7,489 bases of DNA from Clostridiales bacterium (GCA_022776785.1 JALFHA010000135.1:1-7489); one strand, 5' to 3'. Numbered from the stretch's first letter, positions 1-5,098 are shown. Numbers and translations are program-made. The notes: generated from the sequence alone by a model not told the origin.

Positions 1-621
1 CGCAGCGCCTTTGGTTGTGAACCGGTATGTCTGCCCCGCAATCACGGGAATCATCGGCTGAAACGCGTAATACGACAAACCCGAGTTGTACTTGAGCCCG
101 TCGAGCTTGTAGTGGTATCCCTTCTCCGACAGCGTGTAATTTGGCAGCACGTTCACGCCGCATTCCTCGTCGGGCAGATACTCCTTGTCCGTCTGCGCCT
201 CCTGCGTTTCCAGCGCGTCAACACGCGTTCCCAGCGCCGTGACAGATGCGCTCGTCTCCGCGTCCTGACCTTCCAGTGCGTCAACACGCGTTCCCAGCGC
301 CGTGACAGATGCGCTCGTCTCCGCGTCCTGACCTTCCAGTGCGTCAACACGCGTCCCCAGCGCCGATACAGATGCGCTCGTCTCCGCGTCCTGACCTTCC
401 AGTGCGTCAACACGCGTCCCCAGCGCCGCTACAGAGGCGCTCGTCTCCGCGTCCTGACCTTCCAGTGCGTCAACACGCGTCCCCAGCGCCGTGACAGATG
501 CGCTCGTCTCCGCGTCCTGACCTTCCAGTGCGTCAACACGTGTTCCCAGCGCCGCTACAGAGGCGCGCGCCGACGCATCCGCCAGAGGATTGCCATTCAG
601 GCTGATAATGTTTGTCGCCAC
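1..621 (-). CDS. Coiled-coil phage tail-fibre-like protein, partial (3' end outside window)
   Basis: An open frame of 207 codons runs off the left edge with no stop. The start is a GTG at 621-619, placed behind GGAGGG (630-635) and 14 bp after the stop of the previous gene. The protein begins MATNIISLNGNPLAD. Residues 17-138 are then a coiled coil of one partial and five full 21-residue units, GQDAETSASV plus an ALGTRVDALE-type half. The hydrophobic a/d positions are V10, L13, V17 and L20 of each unit, three heptads per unit. After the last unit, residues 139-207 form a different, probably globular region (EECGVNVLPNYTLSEKGYHY, then PVIAGQTYRFTT) that resembles the start of a beta-rich receptor- or carbohydrate-binding domain. 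Known phage fibres often pair a trimeric stalk with such a tip. The fibre role is inferred from architecture and neighbours, not from a recognised family. Confidence 0.75.
   Translation of the reverse strand, partial: MATNIISLNGNPLADASARASVAALGTRVDALEGQDAETSASVTALGTRVDALEGQDAETSASVAALGTRVDALEGQDAETSASVSALGTRVDALEGQDAETSASVTALGTRVDALEGQDAETSASVTALGTRVDALETQEAQTDKEYLPDEECGVNVLPNYTLSEKGYHYKLDGLKYNSGLSYYAFQPMIPVIAGQTYRFTTKGAA
208..573 (-). repeat. Tandem 63-bp in-frame repeats (five full, one partial)
   Basis: Five full units of 63 bp lie at 208-270, 271-333, 334-396, 397-459 and 460-522, with a sixth partial unit from 523. They differ at only a few sites: the codon encoding T, S or A in SVxALG, a GTTCCC/GTCCCC silent difference, and a few bases nearby. 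Each unit adds exactly 21 residues (three heptads) to the coiled-coil stalk, so changes in copy number would keep the frame and change fibre length. Confidence 0.95.
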
Positions 622-635
622 TTCCGTATCCCTCC

Positions 636-1118
636 CTATGCAATCGTTGCATTTCCATCATCATCCACAGACAGCGACGCGCCGGAAAGCTCCGCATTCC
701 CGTCACTATCCACAGAAAGCTCCGCGCCCGACAGCGTTGCATCGCCGCTGTCATCCACTGTGAGCGCCACCTCAGTCGGCGTATCCGGCACTGCTGCGCC
801 CAGCTCCTGCCGAAGCAGCTCCATGTCCAGCGTCAGCACATCACCGTTCATCCTCAGGTATTTGCCGATTCTGACGCAGCCAAGCGTCTCCTCGCTGGCG
901 ATTGCCTCACGCTCCGCGTCCCCACTCGGGTCAATCCACACGCCGACCTTCGGATCCTCCGGCTGCACTGCGCTGATGACGACGCCGGACGCGCCGCGTT
1001 CACCCTGTGGTCCCTGCGGGCCCTGCTCTCCCTGCAGGCCCTGTGGGCCCTGCTCTCCCTGAGGGCCGGTAAACTGGCGAATCTGCACGCGCACCTGCTC
1101 CCTGCTGCAAAAGCTCAT
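636..1118 (-). CDS. Collagen-like phage tail protein with C-terminal 15-residue repeats
   Basis: This is a 160-residue protein. I start it at the ATG at 1118-1116, which overlaps the stop of the upstream gene as ATGA and follows a G-rich RBS. An in-frame ATG at 1262 would bury 48 residues inside the preceding gene. Residues 18-44 are nine Gly-X-Y triplets (GPQ, GEQ, GPQ, GLQ, GEQ, GPQ, GPQ, GER, GAS), a short collagen-like rod. A phage-type stretch follows (PKVGVWIDPSGDAE, residues 57-70). Residues 119-160 hold three copies of a 15-residue motif, LTVDDSGDATLSGAE and variants, the last cut short. The Asp/Gly-rich turns suggest a repetitive beta structure. Collagen-like segments are common trimeric linkers in phage tail fibres, and the position between other tail-type genes supports that role. 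The exact function is unknown. Confidence 0.8.
   Translation of the reverse strand: MSFCSREQVRVQIRQFTGPQGEQGPQGLQGEQGPQGPQGERGASGVVISAVQPEDPKVGVWIDPSGDAEREAIASEETLGCVRIGKYLRMNGDVLTLDMELLRQELGAAVPDTPTEVALTVDDSGDATLSGAELSVDSDGNAELSGASLSVDDDGNATIA
639..764 (-). repeat. Three 45-bp coding repeats (15-residue units)
   Basis: The C-terminus of the collagen-like protein is built from LTVDDSGDATLSGAE, LSVDSDGNAELSGAS and the truncated LSVDDDGNATIA. The DNA copies have diverged more than the 63-bp repeats of the neighbouring gene, so this looks like an older duplication. Confidence 0.85.
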
Positions 1119-1468
1119 ATTTTCCCCACCACCTTTACAATTCTGAGTACACCGGGCGGAAAGGGCGTAATCACCTCGCGCCCATCCGTCACATGCCCCT
1201 GCGCATCTGTCTGTGCATCCAGCGCAATCCGCAGGTCCCACATATACTCGCCCTCGCGCCATCTCTCCGTATCCGAATTGAGAAACGGTAGCCTGTAGCT
1301 GTTTTCCTCCGGCGAGAGCACCTTCTCCATCATGAGCTCGCCGTTCCGCCTTCGCACGGTAAAGACAGCGAGGTCATCCTCCTCCACTTGCGTCCCCTCC
1401 ACCAGGAAGCCAATGACGCCCGTGTCGCCCGGGGACAGGCGAATCGTGCGGCCATTTGTTTCAAACAC
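1115..1468 (-). CDS. Small phage baseplate/Ig-like hypothetical protein
   Basis: This gene encodes about 117 residues (VFETNGRTIRLSPGDTG onward). Two GTG codons could start it. The one at 1477 touches the Shine-Dalgarno sequence, while the one at 1468-1466 lies 8 nt after GGGAGG, so I choose 1468. The protein has no signal peptide or membrane segment. It alternates short hydrophobic strands (GVIGFLVEG, LAVFTVRRR, YMWDLRIALD, GVLRIVKVV) in a way that suggests a small beta-sandwich, as in N-terminal domains of BppU-type baseplate proteins. That resemblance is from pattern only. Its stop overlaps the next gene's start (ATGA), which implies translational coupling, and its 5' part overlaps the 3' end of the glycine-rich gene in another frame. 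Confidence 0.7.
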   Translation of the reverse strand: MFETNGRTIRLSPGDTGVIGFLVEGTQVEEDDLAVFTVRRRNGELMMEKVLSPEENSYRLPFLNSDTERWREGEYMWDLRIALDAQTDAQGHVTDGREVITPFPPGVLRIVKVVGKI

Positions 1469-2400
1469 GCTTTGCACCTCCCTGCAAAGATGGTCGTCCC
1501 GTTGTAAACAAGGCTTGAAGCCTGCGTTCCGTTAAAGATGATCTTCGTCAGCCGCGTGCCGTCGAAGATCACAGGCAGCTCTGTGTCTGCCGCATAAGCC
1601 ACCGTGACGCTGCCTGCGCTGCCCGATGCCGCTCCGCCGCCCTGCATCGTCGTGGAAATGTAGCTTTTCCCGGCCACGTTCAGCGTTTCCGTTCTGACAT
1701 AGCCGCTTCCGCCGCCGCCGCCATTTGCGCAATCGCTTCCAATGGAGCCGCCTGCGCCGCCGCCGTAGTAGCCGTCGCCTCCATCTCCTCCCATGCCGGA
1801 GCCGCCCATGCCGCTGTAGTTGTCGTTGTTGGTGTATACGCCTCTGCTTCCGCTGCCATAGCTGCCATTGTTGTTCGGCGCATTGTTGTAGTCGCATCCC
1901 GCTCCTCCGGCGCTCTGGGTTCCGCCCATTCCATGGCTGCCACTGCCCACGTTCGCACCGTCGCCGCCCACGCTGCCGCCGCCCGCGCCGCCCACGCCGC
2001 AGGGACCATTCCAGTTGTCGCCCCACGTCGAACCGCCGCCGCCTCCTCCGCCGGCAACGAAGTACAAGCTGGCGGGTGCAATGCCCGCCACGCCTGCGTT
2101 TCCCGGGGTAACCGCGGCCACCCACGCCGCGCTGCACGGGCCACCGCAGCCGACGTAGACCGTCTGCCCGCCCTCCAGCAGCAGATAGCCGTCCGTCAGT
2201 CCGCCCGACCCGCCTGCGGCCTGTACGCCGTAGGCGTTCCGTACATGGCCTCCGCTGCCTCTGAGGGTAAAGCGATAGACACCCTTTTTCGGCGCGGTAA
2301 ATGCATCTGCCGTATATCCGTGTGCTTCCGTCGTATCAGGGGAATAGGTCACTCCATCCCCGGCAGCGCTTTTGTCTGTCAGGCTTGTATTCCATCCCAT
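1330..2400 (-). CDS. Glycine-rich phage adhesin-like protein, first gene of the tail cassette
   Basis: The open frame is 356 codons, starting at ATG 2400 behind GGGAGGAACGGC. The N-terminus (residues 1-40) leads into a beta-like segment (KKGVYRFTLRGSGG, 38-51). A long glycine-rich stretch at about 116-232 follows, containing runs of five to eight glycines mixed with Ser, Asn, Asp and Tyr. Near the end, FDGTRLTKIIFNGTQASSLV and VYNGTTIF resemble a C-terminal cap often seen in Clostridia prophage tail proteins. Polyglycine regions of this kind are known in phage receptor-binding adhesins; assignment here is by composition and context. The last 48 residues (from C309, position 1476) are basic, unlike the rest, and lie over the out-of-frame neighbouring gene, so the ancestral protein probably ended near residue 308. 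No transmembrane helix is evident. Confidence 0.78.
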   Translation of the reverse strand: MGWNTSLTDKSAAGDGVTYSPDTTEAHGYTADAFTAPKKGVYRFTLRGSGGHVRNAYGVQAAGGSGGLTDGYLLLEGGQTVYVGCGGPCSAAWVAAVTPGNAGVAGIAPASLYFVAGGGGGGGSTWGDNWNGPCGVGGAGGGSVGGDGANVGSGSHGMGGTQSAGGAGCDYNNAPNNNGSYGSGSRGVYTNNDNYSGMGGSGMGGDGGDGYYGGGAGGSIGSDCANGGGGGSGYVRTETLNVAGKSYISTTMQGGGAASGSAGSVTVAYAADTELPVIFDGTRLTKIIFNGTQASSLVYNGTTIFAGRCKACLKQMAARFACPRATRASLASWWRGRKWRRMTSLSLPCEGGTASS

Positions 2401-2428
2401 GCCGTTCCTCCCTCTTCCTTTCTTTGAT

Positions 2429-2445
2429 ATCTACTTTAAGTAGAT
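2429..2445. promoter_or_regulatory. Operator O1, perfect palindrome in the tail-operon leader
   Basis: ATCTACTT-T-AAGTAGAT is a perfect inverted repeat around a central T, extendable by one pair on each side. It lies 28 bp before the ATG of the glycine-rich gene, downstream of the main leftward promoter. It also covers the spacer and -10 position of a weak second leftward promoter candidate (TTGCCC at 2450-2455, 16 bp, TAGATA). The match to the other palindromes in this intergenic region makes it a likely binding site for the adjacent repressor. Confidence 0.75.
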
Positions 2446-2470
2446 AATTGGGCAAAAATCCCCCTCCTCC

Positions 2471-2494
2471 CCCATATATTCTTTTCCATATGGG
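2471..2494 (-). other. Small inverted repeat in the tail-operon leader
   Basis: CCCATAT (2471-2477) and ATATGGG (2488-2494) are complementary arms around a 10-nt loop in the 5' untranslated leader of the tail operon. It has no T-run and no recognised riboswitch features. It may be incidental. Confidence 0.3.
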
Positions 2495-2535
2495 TTATTT
2501 ATTTCTTTGCTCCCGCCCCTCCTTTCGTTGCACCC

Positions 2536-2564
2536 ATTTTAATCTACTTTTAATAGATTGTCAA
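2536..2564 (-). promoter_or_regulatory. Leftward promoter of the tail-fibre operon
   Basis: Read on the minus strand, TTGACA (2564-2559) is a perfect -35. A spacer of exactly 17 bp follows, then TAAAAT (2541-2536) as -10. Predicted transcription starts near 2529, leaving a leader of about 130 nt before the ATG at 2400. The whole 17-bp spacer is operator O2, so a bound repressor would exclude RNA polymerase. Confidence 0.8.
2542..2558. promoter_or_regulatory. Operator O2 filling the spacer of the leftward promoter
   Basis: ATCTACTTTTAATAGAT matches the perfect O1 palindrome except at two positions (TAA for AAG in the right half). It coincides base for base with the spacer between -35 and -10 of the leftward promoter. 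Confidence 0.78.
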
Positions 2565-2570
2565 CACCAA

Positions 2571-2578
2571 AAGTAGAT
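2571..2578. promoter_or_regulatory. Operator half-site O3
   Basis: AAGTAGAT is an exact half-site of the O1 palindrome, lying just upstream of the leftward -35. The other half (2562-2569) does not match. If read as a 17-bp site its centre is 20 bp from that of O2, about two helical turns, compatible with cooperative binding. Confidence 0.45.
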
Positions 2579-2591
2579 TTTTTTCAATCTC

Positions 2592-2620
2592 TTGCTTTTT
2601 TTCTACTTTGAGTTTATAAT
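2592..2620 (+). promoter_or_regulatory. Repressor promoter
   Basis: TTGCTT (2592-2597), 17 bp, then the consensus TATAAT (2615-2620). Transcription should begin near 2627, about 17 nt before the repressor ATG, with GGGAGGGAG just before the start codon. Operator O4 overlaps the spacer and the -10. Confidence 0.8.
2601..2617. promoter_or_regulatory. Operator O4 overlapping the repressor promoter
   Basis: TTCTACTTTGAGTTTAT matches O1 at 13 of 17 positions, with a nearly intact left half. Its position over the spacer and first bases of the -10 suggests negative autoregulation of the repressor, at lower affinity than O1 or O2. Confidence 0.55.
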
Positions 2621-2643
2621 CATACACAAAGGGAGGGAGCGCA

Positions 2644-3270
2644 ATGTCGATTGGCCGGAACATCAGGCGCCTGCGGGAATCTCATGGCATGAATCAGGCG
2701 CAGCTGGCGGAAATCGCTGGTGTCACCGATAAAGCCGTTTCCACATGGGAAAACGATCTCAAAATTCCCCGCATGGCCGCCATTCAGCGAATTGCGGATT
2801 ATTTTGGTCTTCTGAAATCGGATATTATCGAGGATTCTTCATCGTTTTCCGGCTATGAGCGGGAAAAGCCCCCCGTCGAGCGCATCCCCGTTGTAGGCCG
2901 GGTCGTTGCCGGCATTCCCACCGAAGCTGTGGAGGACATCGTGGATTGGGAGGAAATCCCCCATACACTGGCGCGCCGCGGCGATTACATCGGTCTCAAG
3001 GTCAAGGGCTCGAGCATGGAGCCTCGCTTTCTGGATGGGGACACCGTCATCGTCCGCCGTCAGCCCGACGTGGAATCCGGAGAGATCGCCATCGTCTTCG
3101 TCAACGGGAATGAGGCCACGATGAAAAAGGTGCTCAAGCAGCCGGACGGCATTACGCTTGTCGCGCTCAATACCGCTGTCTACGAGCCGCACTTTTACTC
3201 CAATCGCATGATTGCCGAGCTGCCCGTCACCATCTACGGCAAGGTGGTTGAGCTGCGGGGGAAGCTATAG
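2644..3270 (+). CDS. XRE-family S24 (CI/LexA-like) self-cleaving repressor
   Basis: This 208-residue protein has the two-part design of phage CI-type repressors. Residues 5-60 are an XRE helix-turn-helix (IRRLRESHGMNQAQLAEIAG, then VTDKAVSTWENDLKIP). After a short linker, residues 80-205 form a peptidase S24 domain. They include a putative Ala89-Gly90 cleavage site in GRVVAGIP, the catalytic Ser124 in KGSSMEP, and the catalytic Lys, probably K161, in EATMKKV. All residues needed for RecA-stimulated self-cleavage appear intact. It is not host LexA: the N-terminus is XRE type and the local sites do not look like SOS boxes. It is divergent from the tail cassette, and both promoters carry its probable operators, so it likely represses the tail operon and itself until DNA damage. 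Confidence 0.92.
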   Translation: MSIGRNIRRLRESHGMNQAQLAEIAGVTDKAVSTWENDLKIPRMAAIQRIADYFGLLKSDIIEDSSSFSGYEREKPPVERIPVVGRVVAGIPTEAVEDIVDWEEIPHTLARRGDYIGLKVKGSSMEPRFLDGDTVIVRRQPDVESGEIAIVFVNGNEATMKKVLKQPDGITLVALNTAVYEPHFYSNRMIAELPVTIYGKVVELRGKL

Positions 3271-3303
3271 CCCGGGCCGCACGTCAGTCGGCGCACCATG
3301 CAG

Positions 3304-3342
3304 AGAGGCTGTCAGGTGTTTACGACCTGACAGCCCCTCTTT
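3304..3342 (+). terminator. Probable terminator after the repressor
   Basis: GGCTGTCAGGT (3307-3317) and ACCTGACAGCC (3325-3335) form a perfect 11-bp stem with a 7-nt loop, flanked by AGA on the left and CCTCTTTA on the right. The T-run is short, so termination may be partial. It begins 34 bp after the repressor stop. Confidence 0.7.
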
Positions 3343-3405
3343 ATATCTTCGAGATCAGCCTTATACTATTTTGCGGCTAAAATCTAGCTTTGCAGAATCA
3401 GCCCC

Positions 3406-3454
3406 GTTTCAATCGTAGGATGCTTCGCATCCTGCTCTGAAACTGCTTTTTCTT
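3406..3454 (+). terminator. Second hairpin with T-rich tail, candidate terminator or REP-like element
   Basis: AGGATGC (3417-3423) and GCATCCT (3427-3433) pair around TTC. Outer arms GTTTCA (3406-3411) and TGAAAC (3438-3443) can extend the structure, and CTTTTTCTTTT follows. It could be a back-up terminator for rightward transcription, but resembles the other short intergenic hairpins nearby. Confidence 0.45.
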
Positions 3455-3472
3455 TTGAATAATAAGGGAACA

Positions 3473-3515
3473 TTGGGCTGCCGCCCAAACCTGCTTGAGG
3501 GATTTCATCCCTCAA
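3473..3515. repeat. Pair of perfect intergenic hairpins (REP-like)
   Basis: TTGGGC-TGCC-GCCCAA (3473-3488) and TTGAGGGAT-TTC-ATCCCTCAA (3495-3515) are two perfect hairpins in a row. No T-run follows, so they are not typical terminators. The first, with its flank, recurs imperfectly at 3588-3608. Confidence 0.6.
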
Positions 3516-3587
3516 ACTCCCTTCTTCGCTTCGCGCTTATATTCGAGCTTTTAAGTGCAAGACAGTATGATTTATCAACGGGCTATG

Positions 3588-3608
3588 TTGGGCTGCCGCT
3601 CAAGCCTG
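3588..3608. repeat. Second copy of the 21-bp hairpin motif from 3473-3493
   Basis: Positions 3588-3608 match 3473-3493 at 19 of 21 bases (differences C/T and A/G). The copies are direct and 115 bp apart. In this copy the hairpin arms are imperfect. Confidence 0.6.
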
Positions 3609-3695
3609 TCGTTCTGCTTCGGTCAGGCCAAGGCCGGGCAGAAGGTCATCTCCGCTGCGATGACAGGTGAGCTTCATGATGAAATCCTCTCTGCT

Positions 3696-3760
3696 CATAA
3701 GAAAAGCAGCTATGGTCTTGAAGACTTCCCTTCAAACCATAGCTGCCTGATATTCTTATG
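3696..3760 (-). terminator. Terminator of the leftward nadD-yqeK to Gx operon
   Basis: GCAGCTATGGT (3706-3716) and ACCATAGCTGC (3736-3746) form an 11-bp perfect stem; TTGAA/TTCAA pairs inside it and CATAAGAA/TTCTTATG (3696-3703, 3753-3760) outside. Read leftward, the stem is followed by TTTTCTTATG, a usable U-tract. It is about 95 bp past the stop of the Gx-family gene. In the rightward direction there is no T-run. Confidence 0.75.
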
Positions 3761-3839
3761 GAATTGCAAGACATGGATGTCATTGCGGCAAGGGAGAAAC
3801 CTTCCCTTGCATCATAACCGCCGCGCCTGCAGCCCGCTT

Positions 3840-4358
3840 CTATCCGAGCTTGCCGCCGTTCAGATGCGAAAGGTGCTTCATCACCGTCTGCGCCACCATG
3901 CCGGTGAGCACGCCCGTCACCACGCCCGAGATCATCAGCACGGGCAGATAGGTCAGCAGAAGCTGCGGCGTATTGAGCACGAGCATCGCTGCGAGAATCT
4001 GACCGACGTTGAAGAACACCGCGCCCAGCGCGCTCACGCCGATGACGCTCACGCCCTTGATGCGCATCGCCAGTATCATCGCGATGAGCGAGAGCACGCC
4101 GCCCGCGAGCGAATAGAGCATCGCGGACAGGTTCATGTAGATCAGCCAGCTCAGCAGCGCCTTGAGCAGCATCAGCACCACGGACTGGCGGATGCCCAGC
4201 ATGTACAGGCTGTAGAGCAGCACCGAGTTTGCCAGCCCCAGCTTGACGCCCGGCACGGCGATGGGCAGCGGAAACTGCCGCTCGATCAGCCCGAAGACCA
4301 GCATCAGGCTGGTCAGCAGGCCCGAGAGGGCGATTCTGCGCGCACCCTGGTTGCGCAT
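3840..4358 (-). CDS. Gx transporter / heptaprenyl diphosphate synthase component I family membrane protein
   Basis: This 172-residue, very hydrophobic protein has about five or six membrane segments. It starts at ATG 4358 behind AAGGAGGAGAAGG. Family-like stretches include LPIAVPGVKLGLANSVLLYS (31-50) and FNVGQILAAMLVLNTPQLLL (116-135), followed by a hydrophobic segment with VVTGVLTG. These match the Hpre_diP_synt_I (Gx) family as I know it. Despite the older name, the family looks like small-molecule transporter S-components (ECF-like) rather than an enzyme, and its substrate is uncertain. It is last in the operon, 24 bp after the NusG-domain-II gene. That pair is often found together in Firmicutes, sometimes near flavin-based extracellular electron transfer genes (eetA/eetB in Listeria, from memory). 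No such genes are visible here. Confidence 0.85.
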   Translation of the reverse strand: MRNQGARRIALSGLLTSLMLVFGLIERQFPLPIAVPGVKLGLANSVLLYSLYMLGIRQSVVLMLLKALLSWLIYMNLSAMLYSLAGGVLSLIAMILAMRIKGVSVIGVSALGAVFFNVGQILAAMLVLNTPQLLLTYLPVLMISGVVTGVLTGMVAQTVMKHLSHLNGGKLG

Positions 4359-4382
4359 GATTTCCTTCTCCTCCTTCGCCGA

Positions 4383-5069
4383 TTACTCCCTGACAGGCAC
4401 CAGCTCAATGGTTACGTTGTTGGGCAGGCAGATGACGTAGGTGCCTAGAATCCGCTTGTCGTAATTGTCAAGCGAAATCTCCCCCTGCCCCACGCAGTCC
4501 TGATTCTCGCACGTCGAGGACTCCATGTAGACCTTTTCCGGGGTGATGTGCACCTGATTCACCTTGCCGTCGTCCTGACGGATGGTGATGATCTTCTCCC
4601 TGTCCATCGCGATGGGATCGCCGTACTGCCGCCCGCCGACCGTCAGCACGACATAGCCGCGCACCTGCGCCGTCTGCGCGCGGGGCATCGGCCCGGCGGC
4701 CTGCGTTTCGGGCGCAGCCGTCACCTCGGGTGCAGCCGTCGTTACAGGCGCAGCCGTCACCTCGGGCGCAGCCGTTATCTCGGGCGCAGCCGTCACCTCG
4801 GGCGCAGCCGTCACCTCGGGCGCAGCCGTCGTTACAGGCGCGGCCGTCGCCTCGGGCGCAGCCGTCGTTACAGGCGCAGCCGTCGGCTCAGACTCTGCCG
4901 TCACCTCAGGCGCAGGCGTTTCGTCGATATATGTCACCGCATCCGGCGCAAGCGTCGTCTCCGCCTGCCTGCCCTCCAGCCCCCTGTCCGGCAGAAGGCG
5001 GGAAATGAGCAGCAGCGCGGCCGCCAGCAAAAGCACAGCGCCGATGAGCAGCAAATCCTTTCTGGGCAT
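4383..5069 (-). CDS. Membrane-anchored NusG domain II protein with TAAPxx repeat linker
   Basis: The protein has 228 residues, starting at ATG 5069 with GGAGG 8 nt upstream. An uncleaved signal or membrane anchor occupies residues 6-26 (LLLIGAVLLLAAALLLISRL). A disordered Thr/Ala/Pro/Glu-rich linker follows (about 35-130). The NusG_II-type domain covers about 137-226, with YVVLTVGGRQYGD, STCENQDCVGQGEI and YVICLPNNVTIELV. Three cysteines (C187, C192, C214) sit where this family usually has its conserved CxxxxC and CLPN motifs. Despite the name, such proteins are extracytoplasmic and are not transcription factors. The role is unknown, but the standard partner is the Gx-family membrane protein, which follows directly. 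The linker is long compared with typical family members, which usually go from the anchor almost straight into the domain. Confidence 0.85.
   Translation of the reverse strand: MPRKDLLLIGAVLLLAAALLLISRLLPDRGLEGRQAETTLAPDAVTYIDETPAPEVTAESEPTAAPVTTAAPEATAAPVTTAAPEVTAAPEVTAAPEITAAPEVTAAPVTTAAPEVTAAPETQAAGPMPRAQTAQVRGYVVLTVGGRQYGDPIAMDREKIITIRQDDGKVNQVHITPEKVYMESSTCENQDCVGQGEISLDNYDKRILGTYVICLPNNVTIELVPVRE
4704..4883 (-). repeat. 18-bp tandem repeats encoding TAAPxx hexapeptides
   Basis: Ten consecutive TAAPxx units (TAAPEV, TAAPVT, TAAPEI, TAAPEA and similar) cover residues 63-122 of the NusG-domain-II protein. The DNA units are nearly identical 18-mers, so repeat number may vary between strains without changing frame. 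Confidence 0.9.
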
Positions 5070-5098
5070 CAGCCGTTCCTCCGTTATTCTGGATCGGC

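Larger units (their letters stand above)
3271..3839. other. Gene-free junction between phage-like and housekeeping DNA
   Basis: Across 569 bp I support no gene. Possible frames here have no start with a good RBS and no family-like sequence. It holds the repressor terminator, several hairpins and an imperfect 21-bp repeat, a further hairpin GCAAGGGA/TCCCTTGC (3788-3795, 3803-3810), and the terminator of the opposite operon. No tRNA gene, integrase fragment or clear attachment core is visible. Any att site would probably fall here, but the other element end is outside the window. Confidence 0.6.

Noticed and set aside
208..573. Regular repeats that might suggest a CRISPR array
   Set aside because: The units are contiguous without unique spacers, 63 bp long, and encode an in-frame coiled coil.
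1..2400. Diversity-generating retroelement acting on the fibre genes
   Set aside because: No reverse transcriptase, template repeat or adenine-biased variable region can be seen in the window.
1532..2427. Long open frames on both strands over the glycine-rich gene (for example 1725-2111 and 1933-2427 plus strand, 1532-2137 minus strand)
   Set aside because: They are arginine- or alanine-rich shadows produced by GC-rich glycine codons; only the 2400 frame has a good RBS and a sensible protein.
2644..3270. Identification of the repressor as the host LexA
   Set aside because: The N-terminal domain is XRE type and its likely sites (ATCTACTTTAAGTAGAT) are unlike the Gram-positive SOS box.
3271..3839. 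tRNA gene or attachment site at the element boundary
   Set aside because: No cloverleaf-like sequence is visible, and a direct-repeat att core cannot be tested because the other element end is outside the window.
3555..4448. 297-codon plus-strand frame across the Gx gene
   Set aside because: It is His/Gln/Arg-rich, lies antisense to a well-recognised membrane protein, and has no RBS.
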